From NCBI GenBank assembly GCA_017958705.1, contig JAGDCE010000116.1, positions 1 to 8,960 on the forward strand: a DNA stretch of 8,960 nt. The letters run 5' to 3'. Position 1 is the stretch's first letter, and every line of letters begins with the position of its first letter. The stretch is from Clostridia bacterium (GTDB lineage: Bacteria; Bacillota; Clostridia; Oscillospirales; CAG-272). Made by a program: the position numbers and the translations under genes. Of the stretch, positions 5,570 through 8,960 are shown piece by piece. Below the pieces are notes generated by a model. That model saw only the letters and a program-made list of their open reading frames with translations, did no database searches and was not told the DNA's origin.

Positions 5570-7177
5570 TTGAAAACGCTTCATCTGAAGGACACCGCCG
5601 CCGGCATCGCGCGCGCGGCGAGGATAATCAAAAAGGGCGGGCTCGTCGCCTTCCCGACGGAGACCGTCTACGGACTCGGCGGCAGTGCCGAGGACGCCGG
5701 CTCCGCCAAAAAGATATACGAAGCGAAGGGCAGACCGTCCGACAATCCGCTGATAATCCATATAGCGCGCGCCGAGGACGCGGAAAAGTACGCGTACACC
5801 ACTCCGTTATACTACCGTCTGGCGAAAGCCTTCTGTCCCGGACCGCTGACGATGATCCTCAAAAAGAAAGAGACCGTTCCGTACGAGGTGACGGGCGGGC
5901 TCGACACCGTCGCGGTGCGCATACCGTCTCACCCCGCGGCGAGAAGATTCATAGAGGCGTGCGGGGTCGCGATCGCGGCGCCGTCGGCAAATCTGTCCGG
6001 CTCTCCGTCGCCGACGGAGGCGGAGCACGTCGCCGCGGATCTTGACGGCAGAATCGACGCGATAATATACGGCGGCGGCTGCGACATAGGCCTCGAATCG
6101 ACGATAATAAGGCTTGACGGCGACGGCGCGGTGATCCTGCGTCCGGGCGCGGTGACCGAGGAGATGCTCGGGCGGCTGATACACGTCGGCCGTGACGAAA
6201 CGCTGCTGAAAAAGCCCGACGCGGATCTGCGTCCGCAGGCGCCGGGCATGAAATACCGCCATTACGCGCCGAAGGTGCCGCTTTATCTGCTGAAAGGCCC
6301 GCACGATGACGTCGCGGCTTATATGAAGCGGAAACTGGACGAAGACCCGGACGCCGGCGTCATCTGCACCGAAGCCGACAAGGCGCTGCTGCGCGGCAGA
6401 AACGTCACTTATCTGCCGAACGACGCGGAGGGGCAGGCGCGCCGTCTGTTCTCGCTTCTGCGCGGATACGACGGGCGCGACGCGAAAAGCATTCTCTGCG
6501 TGATACCGCCGCGCACCGGGATCGGTCTCGCGGTATACAACAGACTGCTCAAGGCCGCCGGATACAACATAATACAGGTCGGCATAACGATCCCGGTCAT
6601 AGGTCTGACCGGTCAGAGCGGCGCCGGAAAAAGCACCGCGGCGCAGTGTTTTGAACAGCTCGGCGGGTTCGTATGCGACTGCGACGAAATATATCACGGA
6701 CTGCTTTACAAAAATTCCCCGCTGTGCGAAACGCTCGGGGCTCTCTTCCCCGAGGCTTACCGCGACGGCGAAATAGACAGGAAAATCCTGTCGGCGACGG
6801 TCTTTTCGGATAAAGAAAAGCTCGCGCTGCTGAACCGCACGGCGCACGGCGCGGTGCTCGACCGCGTGCGGGAGCTGCTGCGTCAGGCGCAGGCGGACGG
6901 TAAAAAGTTCGCCGCGGTCGACGCGTCTCAGCTTTTTGAATCCGGCTACGACAACGAATGCACCGCCGTGGTCGGCGTCTGCGCGCCGCTTCAGGCGCGG
7001 CTGAAACGCATAACCGAACGCGACGGTATAGACGAGGAGCGGGCGCTCGCCCGGCTTGAAAATCAGCATAACGAGGATTTCTTCCGCGTATACTGTGACG
7101 AGATAATAGAAAACGACGGCGATATAACGTCGGTCTGCGATAAGATCGGAAAAATAACGGAAAAATACGTAAAATGA
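5570..7177 (+). CDS. Fused threonylcarbamoyl-AMP synthase (TsaC/Sua5) and dephospho-CoA kinase (CoaE)
   Basis: One 535-residue frame joins two enzymes. Residues 1-337 are a full Sua5: YrdC domain with PTETVYGLGG (29-38), KGRPSDNPL (53-61), APSANLSG (137-144), ESTIIRLDG (176-184) and RPGAV, then the Sua5 C-terminal domain starting APGMKYRHYAPK (224-235). It makes threonylcarbamoyl-AMP for t6A37 in tRNA. Residues about 341-535 are dephospho-CoA kinase: P-loop GQSGAGKST (348-356), CDCDEI (369-374), FESG (456-459) and KRITERDGIDEERALARLENQ (479-499), which phosphorylates dephospho-CoA to CoA. The P-loop domain starts about four residues after Sua5 ends. No ATG, GTG or TTG in frame separates them. 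The start is TTG at 5570, with AGGAG (5558-5562) 7 nt upstream. The downstream transglycosylase gene, a common coaE neighbour in Clostridia, supports the CoaE call. Confidence 0.9.
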   Translation: MKTLHLKDTAAGIARAARIIKKGGLVAFPTETVYGLGGSAEDAGSAKKIYEAKGRPSDNPLIIHIARAEDAEKYAYTTPLYYRLAKAFCPGPLTMILKKKETVPYEVTGGLDTVAVRIPSHPAARRFIEACGVAIAAPSANLSGSPSPTEAEHVAADLDGRIDAIIYGGGCDIGLESTIIRLDGDGAVILRPGAVTEEMLGRLIHVGRDETLLKKPDADLRPQAPGMKYRHYAPKVPLYLLKGPHDDVAAYMKRKLDEDPDAGVICTEADKALLRGRNVTYLPNDAEGQARRLFSLLRGYDGRDAKSILCVIPPRTGIGLAVYNRLLKAAGYNIIQVGITIPVIGLTGQSGAGKSTAAQCFEQLGGFVCDCDEIYHGLLYKNSPLCETLGALFPEAYRDGEIDRKILSATVFSDKEKLALLNRTAHGAVLDRVRELLRQAQADGKKFAAVDASQLFESGYDNECTAVVGVCAPLQARLKRITERDGIDEERALARLENQHNEDFFRVYCDEIIENDGDITSVCDKIGKITEKYVK

Positions 7178-7776
7178 AACAGGCGATCAAAAGAAGCGTC
7201 GTGGTGATCGTGCTCGTGGCGCTCGCGATAGCGGGCGGCTTCGTGATACAGCATCTCTACTACGCGGTACAAAACAGGAATTATCCGCGCGGATATTCCG
7301 AATATGTTGAAAAATACTCGGAAATGTACGGCGTGCCGGAGTCGGTCATCTACGCCGTGATAAAGGTCGAAAGCAATTTCAGATACGACGCGGAATCGTA
7401 CAAAAGCGCGCGCGGGCTGATGCAGCTGATGCCGGGCACGTACGAATGGCTCTGCGCCAAGGAGGGCATCGACCCCGAAAAGCAAAGCATAGACGACCCG
7501 GAGATCAACATCCGCATAGGCACGAAGTATCTTTCGTATCTCTACGGCCAGTTCGAGGTCTGGGAGACGGTGTACGCCGCGTACAACGCCGGCCACGGCA
7601 TAGTGCGCCAGTGGCTCGCCGACGAGCAGTACGGAAAGGACGGTCACCTGATAAACATCCCGTACCCCGAGACGGCGTCGTTCGTCAAAAAAGTATCCGA
7701 CGCCCGCGCCGTTTACGAAAAACTGCTTTCAAACGACTCGTCCGCACCGGCGACTGACGCGGAGACGGACCGGTGA
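7174..7776 (+). CDS. Membrane-anchored lytic transglycosylase (SLT domain)
   Basis: A 200-residue cell-wall enzyme that cleaves the MurNAc-GlcNAc bond of peptidoglycan, leaving 1,6-anhydro ends. Residues 1-7 are basic, and about 8-28 form a single hydrophobic anchor, so the catalytic domain should lie outside the membrane. The SLT fold shows the catalytic glutamate in IKVESNF (E66), then SARGLMQLMP (78-87), INIRIGTKYL (111-120) and AAYNAGHG (135-142). A short hydrophilic tail rich in Ser, Asp and Ala ends the protein. The start overlaps the preceding stop as ATGA (7174-7177), and only a weak ribosome site is visible, so coupling to the fusion gene is likely. It is the last gene before the terminator at 7849-7874. 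This coaE-slt order is familiar from Clostridia. Confidence 0.92.
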   Translation: MKQAIKRSVVVIVLVALAIAGGFVIQHLYYAVQNRNYPRGYSEYVEKYSEMYGVPESVIYAVIKVESNFRYDAESYKSARGLMQLMPGTYEWLCAKEGIDPEKQSIDDPEINIRIGTKYLSYLYGQFEVWETVYAAYNAGHGIVRQWLADEQYGKDGHLINIPYPETASFVKKVSDARAVYEKLLSNDSSAPATDAETDR

Positions 7777-7788
7777 TATGAATGATTT

Positions 7789-7834
7789 GCGCCGAAAAAT
7801 TGCAGGGGCAATGTAAAATTCTCAGTCCCGGCGC
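7789..7834 (+). other. Nested inverted repeats in the 3' untranslated region
   Basis: GCGCCG (7789-7794) can pair with CGGCGC (7829-7834), enclosing a small hairpin ATTGC-AGGG-GCAAT (7799-7812). The element follows the transglycosylase stop and precedes the terminator. No known riboswitch core was recognised. It could stabilise the operon's 3' end or be chance. Confidence 0.3.
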
Positions 7835-7848
7835 GCACATATTAAAAT

Positions 7849-7874
7849 AAAATCCGGGGAGACCCGGATTTTTT
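7849..7874 (+). terminator. Rho-independent terminator of the prfA operon
   Basis: A 10-bp stem (7849-7858 with 7863-7872) has core ATCCGGG/CCCGGAT, a GAGA tetraloop and a run of six T at 7869-7874. It lies about 70 bases after the last stop codon and separates the operon from the promoter at 7917. Confidence 0.93.
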
Positions 7875-7916
7875 GCAGGAACAAAAAAGAAAAATTTCAA
7901 AAAATGAAAAAAGTTG

Positions 7917-7945
7917 TTGACAACCGCGGATAAATGTGATACAAT
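7917..7945 (+). promoter_or_regulatory. Near-consensus sigma-A promoter for the transporter leader
   Basis: A perfect -35 TTGACA (7917-7922), a 17-bp spacer and -10 TACAAT (7940-7945, one mismatch). An A-rich stretch just upstream (7881-7912) may act as an UP element. Transcription should start near 7952, leaving a leader of about 194 nt before the transporter gene at 8146. Confidence 0.9.
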
Positions 7946-7977
7946 ACGTACAAGATTTCGGAAAACGGAGAAAAACC

Positions 7978-8055
7978 ATGTCTCGGCTTTGCGCGGTATA
8001 TTACCCCCGATATTACGTCCGCTTTTACTTTGCGGGCAGCTTCTTTGCCGCGTAA
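7978..8055 (+). CDS. Tyr/Phe-rich leader peptide, 25 residues (putative)
   Basis: A 25-codon frame starts 26 nt after the predicted transcription start. CGGAG (7966-7970) sits 7 nt before the ATG, and the frame ends at TAA 8053-8055. The peptide begins MSRLCAV and continues YYPRYYVRFYF (8-18), so five Tyr and four Phe fall within 25 residues. Tandem TAT-TAC codon pairs occur twice, followed by TTT-TAC-TTT. Size, position and amino-acid bias match classical attenuator leader peptides such as those of phe and trp operons. A GC-rich hairpin with a U-tract follows at 8083-8114. The likely role is cis regulation: slow translation when charged Tyr-tRNA or Phe-tRNA is scarce would alter folding of the leader RNA. 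No T-box consensus was seen. Coding status is inferred and unproven. Confidence 0.6.
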   Translation: MSRLCAVYYPRYYVRFYFAGSFFAA

Positions 8056-8086
8056 GCGTCCGGGTCACTTAACCGATGATGTCCCG
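8017..8086 (+). promoter_or_regulatory. Competing leader RNA pairings upstream of the attenuator hairpin
   Basis: Several mutually exclusive helices can be drawn. GTCCGC (8017-8022) pairs with GCGGGC (8032-8037), with one G-U. The same GCGGGCA also pairs with TGCCGC (8046-8051), with one bulge. CGGGTCA (8061-8067) pairs with TGA and CCCG (8077-8079, 8083-8086), which takes away the 5' arm of the terminator hairpin. The first helix lies in the Tyr/Phe codons, where a stalled ribosome would block it. The pairings were found by eye and no energies were computed. Confidence 0.4.
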
Positions 8087-8114
8087 TACGGTCACGCGCC
8101 GTACGGGTCGTTTT
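8083..8114 (+). terminator. Attenuator-type terminator hairpin before the transporter gene
   Basis: CCCGTACGG (8083-8091) pairs perfectly with CCGTACGGG (8099-8107) around a 7-nt loop, and TCGTTTTAT follows. The U-tract is interrupted, which suits a conditional rather than absolute terminator. It lies between the leader peptide stop and the transporter start, where full termination would silence the gene. Confidence 0.65.
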
Positions 8115-8145
8115 ATAAAAGAAATAAAACCGAAAGGAAAAAACA

Positions 8146-8960
8146 ATGAAAAGAACTCTATCCCTTATCCTCGCCGTACTTATGATCGCGGCGATCTGTA
8201 TCGGCTGCGCGTCATGCAATAAGTCGGACAAGAAGTACACGGTCGGTATCGTACAGCTCGTAAGGCACGAAGCGCTCGACGCGGCGACCGAAGGCTTCAA
8301 GAAAGCCCTGATCGACAAGCTCGGCGCCGATAACGTGACGTTCGACGAACAGAACGCCTCCGGCGATTCCGCCCAGTGCACGACGATAGTCAACTCCTTC
8401 GTCAACAACAAAGTCGACCTCATAATGGCGAACGCCACGCCCGCCCTGCAGGCCGCGTACAACGCCACGAACAAGATCCCGATACTCGGCACGTCCGTCA
8501 CCGAATACGGCGTCGCACTCGGCATCGAGAACTTCAACGGCACCGTCGGCAGCAACGTCTCAGGCACCTCCGACCTCGCTCCGCTCGACGAGCAGGCGCA
8601 GATGATACTCGACCTGTTCCCCGATACGAAGAAGGTCGGCCTCATCTACTGCAGCGCCGAGGCCAACTCCGCGTACCAGGTAAAGGAAGTGACGAGAGTC
8701 CTGACCGAAAAGGGCGTCACCTGCACCCCGTATTCGTTCAGTGACAGCAACGACATCGCCGCCGTCACCAATCTCGCGGTAGCCGAATCCGACGTGATCT
8801 ACATCCCGACGGACAAAGCCGCGGCGTCCGCCGGCGACATAATCGGCAACAATGTCCGCGAAGCAAAGAAGCCCGTTATCGCCGGCGAAGAAGGCATCTG
8901 CAAGAAATGCGGTCTCGCGACGCTGTCGATAAGCTACTACGATCTCGGCTACAAGACCGG
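8146..8960 (+). CDS. ABC transporter substrate-binding lipoprotein, TrpX/ABC_sub_bind family (3' end cut)
   Basis: The first 271 codons of a membrane-anchored binding protein; the gene continues past the window. Residues 1-20 form a signal peptide (MKRTLSL, then a hydrophobic run), and the lipid-modified cysteine is C21 or C24. The mature part matches the ABC_sub_bind family (PF04392, with TrpX): YTVGIVQLVRHEALDAA (31-47), NASGD (70-74), ANATPALQAA (95-104), VSGTSDLAP (138-146), VIYIPTD (217-223), PVIAGEEG (243-250) and SYYDLGY (263-269). Streptococcal TrpX and relatives are linked to tryptophan uptake, but specificity varies. Permease and ATPase genes would be expected downstream. AAAGG (8133-8137) lies 8 nt before the ATG. 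Expression appears controlled by the promoter at 7917 and the leader attenuator, whose Tyr/Phe codons suggest an aromatic amino acid as substrate. Confidence 0.9.
   Translation, partial: MKRTLSLILAVLMIAAICIGCASCNKSDKKYTVGIVQLVRHEALDAATEGFKKALIDKLGADNVTFDEQNASGDSAQCTTIVNSFVNNKVDLIMANATPALQAAYNATNKIPILGTSVTEYGVALGIENFNGTVGSNVSGTSDLAPLDEQAQMILDLFPDTKKVGLIYCSAEANSAYQVKEVTRVLTEKGVTCTPYSFSDSNDIAAVTNLAVAESDVIYIPTDKAAASAGDIIGNNVREAKKPVIAGEEGICKKCGLATLSISYYDLGYKT

Noticed and set aside
5807..7069. Minus-strand 420-codon open frame opposite the tsaC-coaE fusion
   Set aside because: Same kind of antisense shadow: no promoter, no ribosome site and no domain recognised.
7778..7816. 12-codon frame after the transglycosylase stop
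   Set aside because: No Shine-Dalgarno site, no unusual composition, and it sits in the operon's 3' untranslated region just before the terminator.
7685..8068. Minus-strand open frame across the leader region
   Set aside because: It would run against the strong promoter, through the terminator and into the transglycosylase gene, with no ribosome site or recognisable domain.
7952..8145. T-box riboswitch in the transporter leader
   Set aside because: T-boxes control many aromatic amino-acid genes in Bacillota, but the conserved AGGGUGGNACCGCG antiterminator sequence is not present, and the leader codes for a peptide instead.

Overview
The window looks like chromosomal core DNA of an anaerobic Clostridia-class Bacillota, probably an uncultured gut or sediment relative of Oscillospiraceae or Christensenellales. 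This rests on DUF6062 and DUF951 proteins, a clostridial-type Mrp with an N-terminal cysteine cluster, an OGG-type glycosylase, a TrpX-like binding protein, strong Shine-Dalgarno sites and consensus sigma-A promoters. The DNA is GC-rich with GC-rich third positions, which explains the many long antisense open frames. No mobile element, CRISPR array, rRNA or tRNA was seen.

Left part (1-1890): a minus-strand pair, 8-oxoguanine glycosylase followed by a zinc-ribbon protein cut by the window edge, overlaps by ATGA. It diverges from a plus-strand DUF6062 gene across a 64-base spacer. That spacer holds a perfect 16-bp palindrome built from two mirrored extended -10 elements. The DUF6062 gene ends in a strong terminator.

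Middle (1879-4201, minus strand): a promoter with a perfect -10 and near-consensus -35 drives mrp, then an ATGA-overlapping solute-binding lipoprotein with no permease beside it.

Right-centre (4242-7874, plus strand): a tightly packed operon of DUF951, prfA (RF1), a TsaC/Sua5-CoaE fusion and a lytic transglycosylase, with one promoter and one terminator. It serves translation termination, tRNA t6A modification, the last step of CoA synthesis and cell-wall turnover. The bifunctional protein, with no start codon at the domain junction, is the most unusual protein here.

Right end (7917-8960): a near-consensus promoter, then a leader of about 194 nt, then a TrpX/ABC_sub_bind-family lipoprotein gene cut by the window end. 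The leader encodes a 25-codon peptide with a good ribosome-binding site. Nine of its residues are Tyr or Phe, arranged YYPR-YYVR-FYF. A GC-rich hairpin with a U-tract lies between it and the transporter gene, and several competing upstream pairings exist. This resembles ribosome-mediated transcription attenuation sensing Tyr/Phe, and it is the best candidate for an undescribed regulatory system in the window. It is an inference from sequence alone.
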